DNA from: an uncultured Eubacteriales bacterium
Lineage (GTDB): Bacteria; Bacillota; Clostridia; Peptostreptococcales; Anaerovoracaceae
Assembly (NCBI GenBank): GCA_902763505.1
Contig: CACWSO010000004.1
Location: forward strand, 62,001-126,000
Direction of reading: 5' to 3'
DNA length: 64,000 nt
Shown here: piece by piece, positions 19,143 to 28,607 of the stretch
Layout: the number at the start of each line of letters is the position of its first letter
Numbering within the stretch: position 1 is the first letter of the stretch
Translations under genes and position numbers: made by a program
Notes under the pieces: model-generated
Told to the model about the DNA's origin: nothing
What the model saw: only the letters and a program-made list of their open reading frames with translations
Database searches by the model: none

Positions 19143-20744
19143 TTATTTCACCTTTGCTGTCGCGCACTCATATGGTGCGTAACAGCCGCTCATAGTCGCT
19201 CTGTTCATATTTTCAAGCACAGGGGTTTCACACTCGAATGGCAGTTCAATATTCTGCAATGTCTCGAAGTTGCAGACCACTACCCATTTGGAATCCCCAA
19301 GACTGCGTGTATATACAAAGAAGTCATCCTCCGGCTTTGAAAAGACCTCAACATCACCATACTGGAACTCTTTATTCTCTTTTCTCAATTTCAGCATGTT
19401 CTTATAAAACATGTAAACAGATTTCTCCGATGCAAAATCCTCTTTGACATTGACTTCTGTTGCCCTGCTGTGCGGAAGCAGCCACGGCGTCGCACTCTCA
19501 TCAGTGAAACCGCTGTTTCTGCTGCCATCCCATGCCATCGGATGGCGGGCATTGTCACGGCTTCCGAAATTGATCTTCTCGAGACACTCTTCTTCGCTCA
19601 GTGTCTCCCGATACTTACGATAGTATCCGAGGCACTCCACATCATCAAAGTCATCTATACTGTCATAATGCGCTGCCGGCATGCCGATTTCCTGTCCCTG
19701 ATAAATGAACGGTACACCCTTCAGTAAGTAAACCATCGTTGCTATGTCAGTTGCTGATTCGTATCTTAATTCTTTATCGTTTCCAATGCGCGATATCATC
19801 TGCGGCTGGTCGTGATTCTCTATAAACAAGCTGTATAGCAGATTGTTCTCATCCGTTTCAGTCTGCCAGTGCACCAGATGATTCCTGAGCGTCTTAAGGC
19901 TGTCTTCTCTAGGCGTGAACTTATCGGCGCGACCACACTCCATGTGGTCAAAAATAAAGAGGGTGGACAATTCATTTCTTTCTGAACCGCAGTGGAGTAC
20001 GATATCTTCGATATCATTTGTGTTCCCTTCGCCCACCGTAAACAGATGTAAGGCTTTTTCTCTGCCAAACAGCGCCCGGATATACTCATGCAGGCGGGGT
20101 CCGTGGCTGTTCTCTCCCTTTCCGATATTCTTTGAAATGCAGTCAATGACATCGATACGGAATCCGTCGCAGCCCTTGCCTACCCAAAAGTCAACGACGC
20201 TCTGCATCTCCTTCACAACTGCGGGATTGTCCCAGTTGAGATCTGCCTGGCTGACGGCAAAGGTGTGCAGATAATACTGTCCTCTCAGCGCGTCATACTG
20301 CCATGCGCTCCCTCCAAACGCTGACTGCCAGTCATTTGGTATCTCATCAAACCAGTAATAGTAATCACTGTAAGGATTGTTTCTTCCCTTACGTGACTCC
20401 TGAAACCATCTGTGATCCGTCGAGGTGTGGTTTGGCACCAGATCAAGAACGAGCTTCATGCCGCGGCTGTGGAGGCCTTTGATCAGAGCATCCATGTCGT
20501 CCATCGTCCCGAATTCATCCATGATATCACGATAGTCTGAGACATCGTACCCGTTGTCATCATTGGGGCTTTTGAAACATGGGCACAGCCATACGGCATT
20601 TGCTCCGAGCTCTTCGATATAGTCAAGCTTGCTGATGATACCCTGCAGATCTCCTATCCCATCGCCATTGCTGTCCTGAAAGCTGCGCGGATAAATCTGA
20701 TAAATCGTCCAACCCGTATAATCTTTGTATTTTTCGCTTAACAT
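19143..20744 (-). CDS. GH13 oligo-1,6-glucosidase / alpha-glucosidase
   Basis: 533 residues with a complete GH13 barrel and C-terminal beta domain. The start WTIYQIYPRSFQDSNGDG is diagnostic for the oligo-1,6-glucosidase branch. Catalytic residues are Asp198 in DGFRIDVID, Glu239 in FTVGEGNT and Asp312 in ENHDQPQ. The Val right after the nucleophile is the residue that accompanies alpha-1,6 (isomaltose-type) specificity in characterised relatives, whereas maltases often have Thr or Ala. The enzyme is cytoplasmic, with no signal peptide. GGAGG precedes the ATG. Trehalose-6-phosphate or dextran glucosidase activity cannot be excluded. Confidence 0.88.
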   Translation of the reverse strand: MLSEKYKDYTGWTIYQIYPRSFQDSNGDGIGDLQGIISKLDYIEELGANAVWLCPCFKSPNDDNGYDVSDYRDIMDEFGTMDDMDALIKGLHSRGMKLVLDLVPNHTSTDHRWFQESRKGRNNPYSDYYYWFDEIPNDWQSAFGGSAWQYDALRGQYYLHTFAVSQADLNWDNPAVVKEMQSVVDFWVGKGCDGFRIDVIDCISKNIGKGENSHGPRLHEYIRALFGREKALHLFTVGEGNTNDIEDIVLHCGSERNELSTLFIFDHMECGRADKFTPREDSLKTLRNHLVHWQTETDENNLLYSLFIENHDQPQMISRIGNDKELRYESATDIATMVYLLKGVPFIYQGQEIGMPAAHYDSIDDFDDVECLGYYRKYRETLSEEECLEKINFGSRDNARHPMAWDGSRNSGFTDESATPWLLPHSRATEVNVKEDFASEKSVYMFYKNMLKLRKENKEFQYGDVEVFSKPEDDFFVYTRSLGDSKWVVVCNFETLQNIELPFECETPVLENMNRATMSGCYAPYECATAKVK

Positions 20745-20794
20745 AAGCTACCTCCAGTTTGATGAATCGCTTATCACATTTATACTACCACCAA

Positions 20795-20823
20795 AATAGC
20801 GCAAACAATACTGTTTGCGCTAT
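20795..20823 (-). terminator. Terminator after the PPi-phosphofructokinase gene
   Basis: The inverted repeat TAGCGCAAACA / TGTTTGCGCTA with a 4-nt loop is followed by TTTTGG leftward. Because it also lies just upstream of the GH13 gene, and its arms resemble LacI-family operator halves, a regulatory role is possible. Confidence 0.7.
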
Positions 20824-20863
20824 CAATCAGATAATATTACATGCTGCTTTTGCAGCAGATGTC

Positions 20864-22123
20864 CTACAGAAGCTCCTGATAACCCGGAACATACAGATGT
20901 CTTGGAATTCCATCGACCATGATCGGTGCCACATCGCCCTGAATCAGCGGTTTAACATAGGTAATAAACTCGTTTGTTACATATGTTCCTTCTTCATTGA
21001 TCCACTCTCTCGGCACGAGTTTCTCATCGTTTGCGATCTTGTGTACGTCTTTGACTGAAGTGCTTGCCTGATACGGATCATCGGAAGTTCTCTCGATGAC
21101 GACCATTTTGCCGCTGTCGCCTTCATCGGCAGCCTTCATCGCTGCGCCGCCTACTTCAAAGGCTTCCAGAATATCGATACGGGAAGCACAGTGGCTGGCC
21201 GCTCTCTGGAGTGTGGAAAGCTCAATGGCTCTTGTCTTGCAGCCGATCTGTTCTGAGAGAATCTCGCACAGATATCTTGCTGTTCCTGTCAGCTGCTTGT
21301 GTCCGAAGGCGTCAACATACTCAATCACGTTGCCCAGCTCACTGACATAGGTGCCGTCTGCCAGATGGATTCCTTCGGAAACAGCGATAACGACAGATGC
21401 TTTGTTTTCAAGAAGTCCTCTGCACTTATTGACAAACTCATTGATATCGAAATCGATCTCAGGCAGATAGATTGCATCCGGTCCATCGCAGTCTTCGCCT
21501 CTGGACAGTACAGATGCTCCTGTGAGCCATCCGGCGTCTCTGCCCATGATCTCTACGATGAGAATCTGACCGTGCAGTGTTTCCAGACTCCATCCATCAC
21601 GGATGATTTCCTTGACGGAGGTACCAATATACTTGGCAGCGGAGCCATATCCCGGTGTGTGGTCTGTCAGCGCCAGGTCGTTGTCGATGGTCTTAGGGCA
21701 TCCTACGAAACGGATGTCGGAACCTGTTACGATGGCGTAGTCGGACAGTTTCTTGATCGTATCCATGGAGTCATTGCCTCCGATATAGATAAAGCAATCG
21801 ATCTCGAGTTCATCCAGTGTCTTGAAGAGTTCTTCATAGAGCGCCTTGTCTTCATAGATATCCGGAAGCTTGTAGCGGCAAGTTCCCAGATAGGCTGACG
21901 GGGTGCGTTTCAGCAGTTCTTCATCGAGCCCGGTCTTGATATGCTCTGATAAATCGATATACCTTCCTTCCATAAAGCCCTGGATTCCGTGCAGCATTCC
22001 GTACACTTTGTTATACCCACGGTCTTTCGCCGTTCTGTAAACGCCGGCCAGGGAGGAATTGATCGCAGCAGTCGGACCTCCGGACTGTCCTACGATAACA
22101 TTTCTTTTTTTCGTCTTTTCCAT
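20864..22123 (-). CDS. pfp: Pyrophosphate-dependent 6-phosphofructokinase
   Basis: 419 residues. N-terminal VGQSGGPTAAINSSLAG forms the phosphate-donor loop, with GGNDSMDT (115-122) and PKTIDND (143-149). Lys144 in place of the Gly of ATP enzymes (GTIDND) is the accepted signature of PPi use. MGRDAGWL (193-200) binds fructose-6-phosphate. It would convert fructose-6-phosphate to fructose-1,6-bisphosphate reversibly at the cost of PPi, drawing on the sugars released by the neighbouring hydrolases. It is transcribed alone, divergently from the Fe-S protein gene, with an AGGAGAAAAAAG ribosome site. Confidence 0.9.
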   Translation of the reverse strand: MEKTKKRNVIVGQSGGPTAAINSSLAGVYRTAKDRGYNKVYGMLHGIQGFMEGRYIDLSEHIKTGLDEELLKRTPSAYLGTCRYKLPDIYEDKALYEELFKTLDELEIDCFIYIGGNDSMDTIKKLSDYAIVTGSDIRFVGCPKTIDNDLALTDHTPGYGSAAKYIGTSVKEIIRDGWSLETLHGQILIVEIMGRDAGWLTGASVLSRGEDCDGPDAIYLPEIDFDINEFVNKCRGLLENKASVVIAVSEGIHLADGTYVSELGNVIEYVDAFGHKQLTGTARYLCEILSEQIGCKTRAIELSTLQRAASHCASRIDILEAFEVGGAAMKAADEGDSGKMVVIERTSDDPYQASTSVKDVHKIANDEKLVPREWINEEGTYVTNEFITYVKPLIQGDVAPIMVDGIPRHLYVPGYQELL

Positions 22124-22333
22124 CTTTTTTCTCCTTTATAATAGAAACTGATTGAATCAGTTATGATTGTTCCAATAATCATTTATATTACTTCTCAAAT
22201 TATGATTCGTCAATATCCTTTCATGACAATCATCTTGCGGATGTGGACATTCAGTACTGCACAAGATGTTTCAAGTGCACAAATCCCTATTATAATCGAA
22301 TCATGTTATAATATGCGTTGAGGAGGACTCATC

Positions 22334-23515
22334 ATGACTGATAATTTCGCAAGTATCCATCAGCTTCTGAGGGATAGTCTTGAACAATATGAACAATCAC
22401 GAAGCGGTGTTTCTGCCGATCCGCATCAGCGGCTTCTGGCAGCACTGGAACACCCTTATATGACGTTTCCAAACCACGACGCGTTTCTGTCTGCACTCCG
22501 TCAGGAACTGACGGCGGAAGAGTGCCAGGCATGGTTCGCGTATCCCGACTTCAGTTACAGGACGGATGCTCTGCGGCCGGAGGAAGCCGCCGCAAACGCA
22601 GACGCCGATCTAAGGGCAACTTTCGCCGCTCTGTCAGACAGCCTGGTTCGCAAAGGCTTTCTGACGCCGATGCCAAAGAAGGACGGAAGCACAGGATATC
22701 TTAGAACGTATCTTTTATATCTTTGTTACAACGCAGTTGAAGCAAATTCAGGTTCTCCTCTGAACAAAGCGCTGCAAGATTTCTGGCTGTATATTGCCGA
22801 TGTTGACGGTTCCAGACTTCGCACGATGTCTCCGGAACACAGGGTCCTTCCGAATCCTGTCTCTCTTACCGGCAAAAGAACTGACGGCAGGATCGTAATG
22901 AATGTTGCTATTCCTGACACCAGAGAAGTGATTCCTACTGATCTGTGTGAGGAAATGCTGCACCGCTGCACGCATATTGCGGTCATCAACTGTGTATGCC
23001 GTCAGGCAATGGAGAACCGCGGAGACCGGGGTTGTGACTATCCAATCAAGGACGTTTGTTTCCTCTTCAACGAAGCCGCTTATGAAGCCATACGCGGCGG
23101 ATGGGGAAAAGAACTGACCATAGAAGAAGCGCGAAAGCTGTTGGAAGAGCTGCGCGAAATGGGTCTGGTACAGGTCATCAGCAATCTCCAGCACCCGTTG
23201 TCCTTGTGCAACTGCTGCTCATGCTGCTGCATTTGTCTGCGGACATTAGCGCGAAATGAAGACACTATGGCTGTTGCTTCCCGCTTCAGCGTCCAAGTCG
23301 TCAGCCCTGATCGATGCATCGGGTGCGGCAACTGCACTAAGGTATGCCAGATGGGAGCAGTCAGCTTCTCCGACGCCGGCGTCACCATCCGCCCTGATCG
23401 ATGTATCGGATGCGGACAGTGTGTCAGCCGTTGCCCGAATTCTGTCCTGAAGATGAAACAAGTACCGGGGACACAAGGGCCTGACCGGTACTGTATCGAC
23501 AGAATCTTCCTGTAA
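22334..23515 (+). CDS. Cysteine-rich protein with C-terminal 2x[4Fe-4S] ferredoxin domain
   Basis: 393 residues. The C-terminus has two ferredoxin motifs, CIGCGNCTKVC (328-338) and CIGCGQCVSRC (357-367). Before them come VINCVCRQ (218-224), then Cys234 and Cys242, and a striking CNCCSCCCIC run (292-301), which together could hold further clusters. The N-terminal 200 residues are helical and without recognised motif. It probably handles electrons in the cytoplasm; the partner is unknown. It is followed at 15 nt by hypA and forms a two-gene unit. GAGGAGG lies 10 nt before the start. Confidence 0.75.
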   Translation: MTDNFASIHQLLRDSLEQYEQSRSGVSADPHQRLLAALEHPYMTFPNHDAFLSALRQELTAEECQAWFAYPDFSYRTDALRPEEAAANADADLRATFAALSDSLVRKGFLTPMPKKDGSTGYLRTYLLYLCYNAVEANSGSPLNKALQDFWLYIADVDGSRLRTMSPEHRVLPNPVSLTGKRTDGRIVMNVAIPDTREVIPTDLCEEMLHRCTHIAVINCVCRQAMENRGDRGCDYPIKDVCFLFNEAAYEAIRGGWGKELTIEEARKLLEELREMGLVQVISNLQHPLSLCNCCSCCCICLRTLARNEDTMAVASRFSVQVVSPDRCIGCGNCTKVCQMGAVSFSDAGVTIRPDRCIGCGQCVSRCPNSVLKMKQVPGTQGPDRYCIDRIFL

Positions 23516-23530
23516 TGAGGTGGCGAATCT

Positions 23531-23893
23531 ATGCATGAAACTTCGCTGATTCAATTTACTCTTGATGCTGTCGCGCGTGAAGCGCGCACCCATGGCATCA
23601 AGCACGTTTCAGATATTCTCCTGATTGTCGGCGAATTAAAAGGCGCACTCCCTGATCAGATGGAGTACGCTTTTCGCATTTTAACAGCTCATGGAGGCGA
23701 GGATGGGATGTTCGCAGAGACGAAGCTCGATATCGAGTACCGCCCGGCTCTTCTGAGGTGCCGCGACTGCGGACACAATTATCCTGTGACCGTCGAATCA
23801 TTGGCGTCTGCTGTATGCCCGCACTGCGGGAGCAGCGCTTATCAAATCATCAGCGGAAATGAACTGCTGATTGATTCCTTCCGCGGAGAATGA
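23531..23893 (+). CDS. hypA: HypA-like hydrogenase/nickel maturation protein
   Basis: 120 residues, normal HypA length. It starts MHETSL, giving the conserved His2-Glu3 nickel ligands. The zinc site is two pairs, CRDC (77-80) and CPHC (96-99). HypA delivers nickel to [NiFe]-hydrogenase and in some bacteria to urease. No hydrogenase or other hyp gene lies in the window. It is co-transcribed with the upstream Fe-S protein. Confidence 0.85.
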   Translation: MHETSLIQFTLDAVAREARTHGIKHVSDILLIVGELKGALPDQMEYAFRILTAHGGEDGMFAETKLDIEYRPALLRCRDCGHNYPVTVESLASAVCPHCGSSAYQIISGNELLIDSFRGE

Positions 23894-23942
23894 ATCGCAC
23901 CGCGGCCGTTCCATTTCACTTTCTCCGCACTGTTTTTGCTTT

Positions 23943-25193
23943 TTATTCTTCATCGAATACCTTCACATCCACTGTGATGTCGTATTCTTCCGCGCACTGC
24001 AGATAGTAGTCCACCTGTTCTTCGGAAAGCATGTCGGATGAAATCAGTCCGGTCTGATCGTACTTGTCTTCTACGAACAGTCTGGAGAACAGATAGCCGC
24101 CCTGTCCGGTGAAGTACATTTCAGCCGTGAGCTTGAATCTTTCAAAAGCATCAAAGATGTCCAGAGATGAAACGTGCGCTTCGACTCTGACTTTCTTGCC
24201 GTCCTTTGTTCCGTGCAATTCCGCAACGTTGAACCCTTCATCCTTAACAATCCCTTCATCGAGAATCTCCTGGATCTCATCGTTGTACTTCGGCGCCGGT
24301 GGAATATGAGCAAGAATCATATCAAACGGAACGGCTTTGCGGCCGTTGATTTCTTCTTCTTCGTGAGAAAGCAACCCTGCCCTCTTCAGAGGATAAGCGA
24401 AGTCAATGCCGTAGCCGCCATACTTGAAGAAGCAGTTCCTGGCACCTTTGAAGAAGGTGTCGGCATTGTAGCCCATGTAAACAGGCTCATCATGAGCATG
24501 TTCAACCAACATAACTTCTCTGTCCATTTCCTCATACTTCACACGAATTGGCTTGCTGAATCCTTCGTTATAGCAGAATTCGCCATTCTCGTAGGATACG
24601 CCCATGCTGGCCATATCGCCAAGAGCGGTAACAGGTGACCACCAGAAAGGAAGGAATCTCTTGGCTTCCAGACCTTCATATAGGTTGATATATACAGATT
24701 CGCATTCGTCAAGTTCTCTCACGGCGCGTCTTGCAACAACACACATGAAGCCTGGCGCAGAGCCGGTTCCGATGATGGCCAGCTTCCCTTTTTCAGCGAA
24801 TCTTGGACCATAATCGTCATACATTTCCTTGATGCTCTTTACCCAGAGTCTGACGCCTTCTTCCGGACTTTGCGTCTCTTCATATAGACTTCCTGCTGCA
24901 AAATCCTGATAGTGGCAGCCAGCTTCTATGGCGGCTTCCAACACGTTCTTCGCGAATTCCAGCGGAAGGGCGTTAACCAGCAGGTCACAGCCTTGTGCAA
25001 GTCGTACTATATCATCATGGTCATGGGCATCAACCGTTGCCGGTACAGCCTTTGTCATTGTTTTTGCTACTTCAGTTGCCGCCTTTTCATCATAATCGGC
25101 GCAGATGATTGTTTCTACATTTGGGTGCTGGTCGAGTCTCCTTGCTACGGTAGACCCCTGCGCACCGGTTCCAAGCACTAATACTTTTTTCAT
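23943..25193 (-). CDS. Saccharopine dehydrogenase-like NAD(P)-binding protein
   Basis: 416 residues. The Rossmann start MKKVLVLGTGAQGSTVARRL and CDLLVNALPLEFAKNVLEAA match the saccharopine dehydrogenase / carboxynorspermidine synthase superfamily. A long C-terminal catalytic part follows, with IIGTGSAPGFMCVVARRAV near residue 165. The reaction could be amino-acid or polyamine metabolism, and the sequence does not decide. The frame is open six codons further upstream, but ATG 25191-25193 has the better site (GGGAG seven bases before it). Confidence 0.75.
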   Translation of the reverse strand: MKKVLVLGTGAQGSTVARRLDQHPNVETIICADYDEKAATEVAKTMTKAVPATVDAHDHDDIVRLAQGCDLLVNALPLEFAKNVLEAAIEAGCHYQDFAAGSLYEETQSPEEGVRLWVKSIKEMYDDYGPRFAEKGKLAIIGTGSAPGFMCVVARRAVRELDECESVYINLYEGLEAKRFLPFWWSPVTALGDMASMGVSYENGEFCYNEGFSKPIRVKYEEMDREVMLVEHAHDEPVYMGYNADTFFKGARNCFFKYGGYGIDFAYPLKRAGLLSHEEEEINGRKAVPFDMILAHIPPAPKYNDEIQEILDEGIVKDEGFNVAELHGTKDGKKVRVEAHVSSLDIFDAFERFKLTAEMYFTGQGGYLFSRLFVEDKYDQTGLISSDMLSEEQVDYYLQCAEEYDITVDVKVFDEE

Positions 25194-25298
25194 TATGACT
25201 CCCTTCATCATGTTGAATTAATATTGTTTATGCCTGAGTATATTGTACTCTTATCTTACTATGAAAAATAGCTGAATTTCGTTGACCGTGTGTCTGAA

Positions 25299-25327
25299 TT
25301 GACCGCTCACGGTGCTTGTTCTATAAT
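25299..25327 (+). promoter_or_regulatory. Near-consensus promoter of the aminotransferase-fusion operon
   Basis: TTGACC (25299-25304), a 17-nt spacer and a perfect TATAAT (25322-25327). Transcription should begin near 25334, which excludes the earlier in-frame ATG at 25316 as a start and supports 25367. Confidence 0.8.
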
Positions 25328-25366
25328 GAAAAACAGAAAAACAAGGCATACAAACGGAGCAAACAA

Positions 25367-27286
25367 ATGGAATTACAGAAAACAGAAGATAATACAAAGG
25401 CAACAAAAACGGGTCAGGTTCCCATGCTGACGGATCCGGAATCCTTTGATTTCGGGAAGTGGGAGCAGTGCATGAAAGAAGTGCTGGACCAGACGCCGGA
25501 GTTGCTGCTGACAGAGGGCGACCGGCAGGGCGAACCTGTGCTGCGGGCGGAAATCGCGGATTATCTGTACCATGTGAGGGGCGTAGTCTGCAATCAGGAT
25601 CAGGTCATCATCAGCGCGGGCGCTCAGCAGCTGATCAACCACCTGGCCAGAATCCTGAAGTTGATGGATATCGAGCATGTCTGCACGGAGTATCCGGGTT
25701 ACATGCCGGTCAGAAGCATCTTAAGAGACTGGGGATTCAGCATCAGCAATATTCCTGTAAGGGACGATGGACTTGCCATCGAAAAACTGCCGACAAACAT
25801 CCGGACGGCGGCATATGTTTGTCCGCACAGTCAGTTCCCAACCGGGGCAGTCATGCCGGTCAGCAACCAGTATCTGCTCCTCGACTGGGCTGAGGAAAAC
25901 GACAGCCTCATCATCGAAGACGACTACAACAGCGCCCTCCGCACGTCCGCCGATTCGCCGCCTACCCTGCAGGGTCTCGACAGCGGCAAACGAGTGGTCT
26001 ACATGGGCACATTCAGCCCCACCCTGTTCCCTGCGGTGCGCATCAGTTACATGGTGCTGCCGGAGTCGATGGTGGAGCTCTTTAACAGAATCAAAGACGA
26101 GTACGACCAGACCTGCTCTAAGACGGAGCAGCTGACACTGGCCCGTTTCATGCACAATGGCTTCTTTCAGGAAAACCTCGACCGAGTCAGGAAGCTCTAT
26201 GCAGAAAAACTCAGTATCATCATAAACACCATCGAAGAGATTGACGGAAACGGCAGTTTCATCACGGTTGGAAATCCGCTGCCCGTCACCAATGTGACAC
26301 TGAAGATCGATACCCACGCCAGAACAATCTGCCTGGGTTCTTCAGGTGAAGTGCGCTCGGAGGAGATTCTAAACGAAATGACGAACCGCATGATCGAGTC
26401 CGCCGCAGCGCTGGGCATTAAGGTCAGGGGCGTCAATCAGATGCACCATGACGGGCAGATCTATCTGACGCTGTCCTACGACCAGATCCCTACAGCGCAG
26501 CTTGCCGACGCAGTCAGCGATCTCGTCCAGAGTTTCAAATCCGTCCTCATGAAGGGCGGTCTCGACATCCCTTGCGTCTACGAAGTCATCCGGCTCACGG
26601 ACGGCAAGCCGCAGTTCCTTCCGGAGCACTATGCGCGTCTGGAGAATTCTCTCGGCGCCATCGGCAAACCAGTTCCATTCAGCTGTGAAACGCTTGGACA
26701 GAGTATTGCAGAACTTGCCGAAGAAGGACAGGTCAAGGACCACAACATCAAACTTGAAGTCGATCTCAGCGGCCATGGTATGCTCTATATGAATCCGACC
26801 CACTACCCTTCGAGGGAACAATACGCAGAGGGCGTCAGGACGGAGCTGTTCCATGGAGAACGTAAGAATCCGCATATCAAGATGATGGATCAGGCCCTGC
26901 GTGACGCCACCGACGCAGCCATCAAAGCCCACGATCTCTACGAGGTCATCCTCGTCGACCGAAAGGGCCAGATCACCGAGGGCAGCCGCTCCAACGTTTT
27001 CTTCATCAAAAACGGTGAGCTATATACCTCACCGCTCAAGCAGGTACTGCCGGGTGTCACCAGAGATAAAATCATCGAGATCGTGAAAGGCAAAGGCATC
27101 GCTGTCCACGAGGACCCGATACCAGCTTCCTCCGTCGCAGACTTCGATGCAGCCTTTATCAGCGGTACCTCACCGAAGGTTCTGCCGATCGCATCCCTCG
27201 GAGATGTCACCTATGATGTGAACGATCCGCTTCTGCGCCATCTCATGGACTGGTACGATGAGGCCTTTGTGAGCCAGGCGCAGTGA
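25367..27286 (+). CDS. Fusion of a MocR-like aminotransferase domain (PLP lysine missing) with a class IV aminotransferase
   Basis: 639 residues in two parts. Residues about 20-390 match the fold type I domain of MocR regulators: QVIISAGAQQLINHLARIL, EYPGYMP, and IIEDDYNSALR with PLP-contacting Asp186. Where MocR/AT-I proteins have SFSK with the Schiff-base lysine, this protein reads GTFSPTLFPAVR, so Lys is Pro218. There is no N-terminal GntR helix-turn-helix. Residues about 400-639 form a class IV (branched-chain/D-amino acid type) aminotransferase with Lys505 in NPHIKMMDQ, ITEGSRSNVFFI and VLPGVTRDKI, all intact. The second domain is therefore probably active and the first probably not. The start is supported by GGAG and the upstream promoter. 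MATE and HAD genes follow in the same operon. Confidence 0.85.
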   Translation: MELQKTEDNTKATKTGQVPMLTDPESFDFGKWEQCMKEVLDQTPELLLTEGDRQGEPVLRAEIADYLYHVRGVVCNQDQVIISAGAQQLINHLARILKLMDIEHVCTEYPGYMPVRSILRDWGFSISNIPVRDDGLAIEKLPTNIRTAAYVCPHSQFPTGAVMPVSNQYLLLDWAEENDSLIIEDDYNSALRTSADSPPTLQGLDSGKRVVYMGTFSPTLFPAVRISYMVLPESMVELFNRIKDEYDQTCSKTEQLTLARFMHNGFFQENLDRVRKLYAEKLSIIINTIEEIDGNGSFITVGNPLPVTNVTLKIDTHARTICLGSSGEVRSEEILNEMTNRMIESAAALGIKVRGVNQMHHDGQIYLTLSYDQIPTAQLADAVSDLVQSFKSVLMKGGLDIPCVYEVIRLTDGKPQFLPEHYARLENSLGAIGKPVPFSCETLGQSIAELAEEGQVKDHNIKLEVDLSGHGMLYMNPTHYPSREQYAEGVRTELFHGERKNPHIKMMDQALRDATDAAIKAHDLYEVILVDRKGQITEGSRSNVFFIKNGELYTSPLKQVLPGVTRDKIIEIVKGKGIAVHEDPIPASSVADFDAAFISGTSPKVLPIASLGDVTYDVNDPLLRHLMDWYDEAFVSQAQ

Positions 27287-27290
27287 AGTC

Positions 27291-28607
27291 ATGAATGATA
27301 TGACCATCGGGTCGCCGATCAAAATCATAACGAAATTCACAATTCCAATCCTGTTGGGGAACTTGCTGCAGCTCGCCTACAACGTGATCGATATGCGGCT
27401 GGTGGGATCCTTTCTGGGTGACCGTTCTCTGGCCGCCGTGGGAGCCACAGCAGTCATGTATACCCTCTTTGTAGGCTTTTTTATGGGCGTCGCCAATGGA
27501 TTCGCAGTCACTACTGCCCGTTACTTTGGAAGCAAAAACATGGAGAAGGTACATATTGCCTTTGTTTCTTCCATCGTTATGGGAGTAGTCCTGTCTGCTG
27601 GAGTCAGTCTTCTCTGTCTGATTTTCCTGCCACCAATTATGCAGTTTTTGAATGTTCCGGAGAACATTTTCAGCGAATCTGCCAGTTACATCCGCATCAT
27701 CATTGCCGGGCTGGTGGTCACCATGATCTACAATGTACTGCTGGCGTCCGCCAGAGCCATCGGTGACAGCATCACGCCGCTGCTGACGCTCTTTGTTTCT
27801 GTGGGGCTCAATATCTTCGGCGATATCCTCTTCCTGGGTGTACTCCATACAGGTGTCTGGGGCGCCGCTGCCGCAACGATTGCTTCACAGGCGATCACCG
27901 CAGCCGTCTGCTGCGTTTACATCCTGAACAAATATCGATTTTATCGCTTCCGTCCGGCAGATATTCGCCGCATGGAACAGCCGATGATGGTCACAATGGT
28001 GAAGACAGGACTGTCCATGGCTTTTATGAACTCCCTGATCAGCATCGGATCCTTCATCTTGCAGACAGCCATCAATGACCTGGGGAACTCCTACATCGTT
28101 GCGCAAAGTGCCGCCCGCAGGATCACAGAGATTTTGATGTCGATCTTCGTTGCTGTGGGCCAGACCATGGCAACCTACTGCAGCCAAAACCTCGGCGCCG
28201 ACAGGTGGGACCGCATCCATCAGGGAATGAAAGTCGGTTACTGGATCACCTGCCTTTGGTGTATAATAGTTCTCGTCATCGTTTATACGCTGGCTCCAAC
28301 ACTGATCGTACTCATTACCAGCAGCAGCGATGCCGTAATGATCCACGCTGCAGACCAGTACCTGCGTATCGACAGCATCCTCTACGTGCTGGTTGCCATT
28401 ATTTTCGTGCAAAGGCATTCGATGCAGGGTGTGGGAGACACGGTGACACCTCTGGTCTCCAGCGGCATAGAAATGATAGGCAAAATCATCCTCGCTTATA
28501 CGCTGGTTCCGGCGCTGGGTTACTTCGGAGTAATCCTGGTGGAACCAATCGTTTGGATTTTTATGATCATACCGCTTATTTGGAAGGTTAGAAAATGGGA
28601 AAAGTAA
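27291..28607 (+). CDS. MATE-family multidrug/metabolite exporter
   Basis: 438 residues with about twelve hydrophobic helices in two similar halves. The start GSPIKIITKFTIPILLGNLL and the NVIDMRLVGSFLGDRSLAAV block are typical of the MATE family, Na+/H+-coupled exporters. Its start lies 4 nt after the aminotransferase-fusion stop and its end overlaps the HAD gene by 13 nt. The three genes form one operon, so the exporter may act on the product or substrate of the aminotransferase. Confidence 0.88.
   Translation: MNDMTIGSPIKIITKFTIPILLGNLLQLAYNVIDMRLVGSFLGDRSLAAVGATAVMYTLFVGFFMGVANGFAVTTARYFGSKNMEKVHIAFVSSIVMGVVLSAGVSLLCLIFLPPIMQFLNVPENIFSESASYIRIIIAGLVVTMIYNVLLASARAIGDSITPLLTLFVSVGLNIFGDILFLGVLHTGVWGAAAATIASQAITAAVCCVYILNKYRFYRFRPADIRRMEQPMMVTMVKTGLSMAFMNSLISIGSFILQTAINDLGNSYIVAQSAARRITEILMSIFVAVGQTMATYCSQNLGADRWDRIHQGMKVGYWITCLWCIIVLVIVYTLAPTLIVLITSSSDAVMIHAADQYLRIDSILYVLVAIIFVQRHSMQGVGDTVTPLVSSGIEMIGKIILAYTLVPALGYFGVILVEPIVWIFMIIPLIWKVRKWEK

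Noticed and set aside
25316..25366. Earlier in-frame ATG for the aminotransferase fusion
   Set aside because: It overlaps the TATAAT box of a near-consensus promoter, so it would lie upstream of the transcript start.
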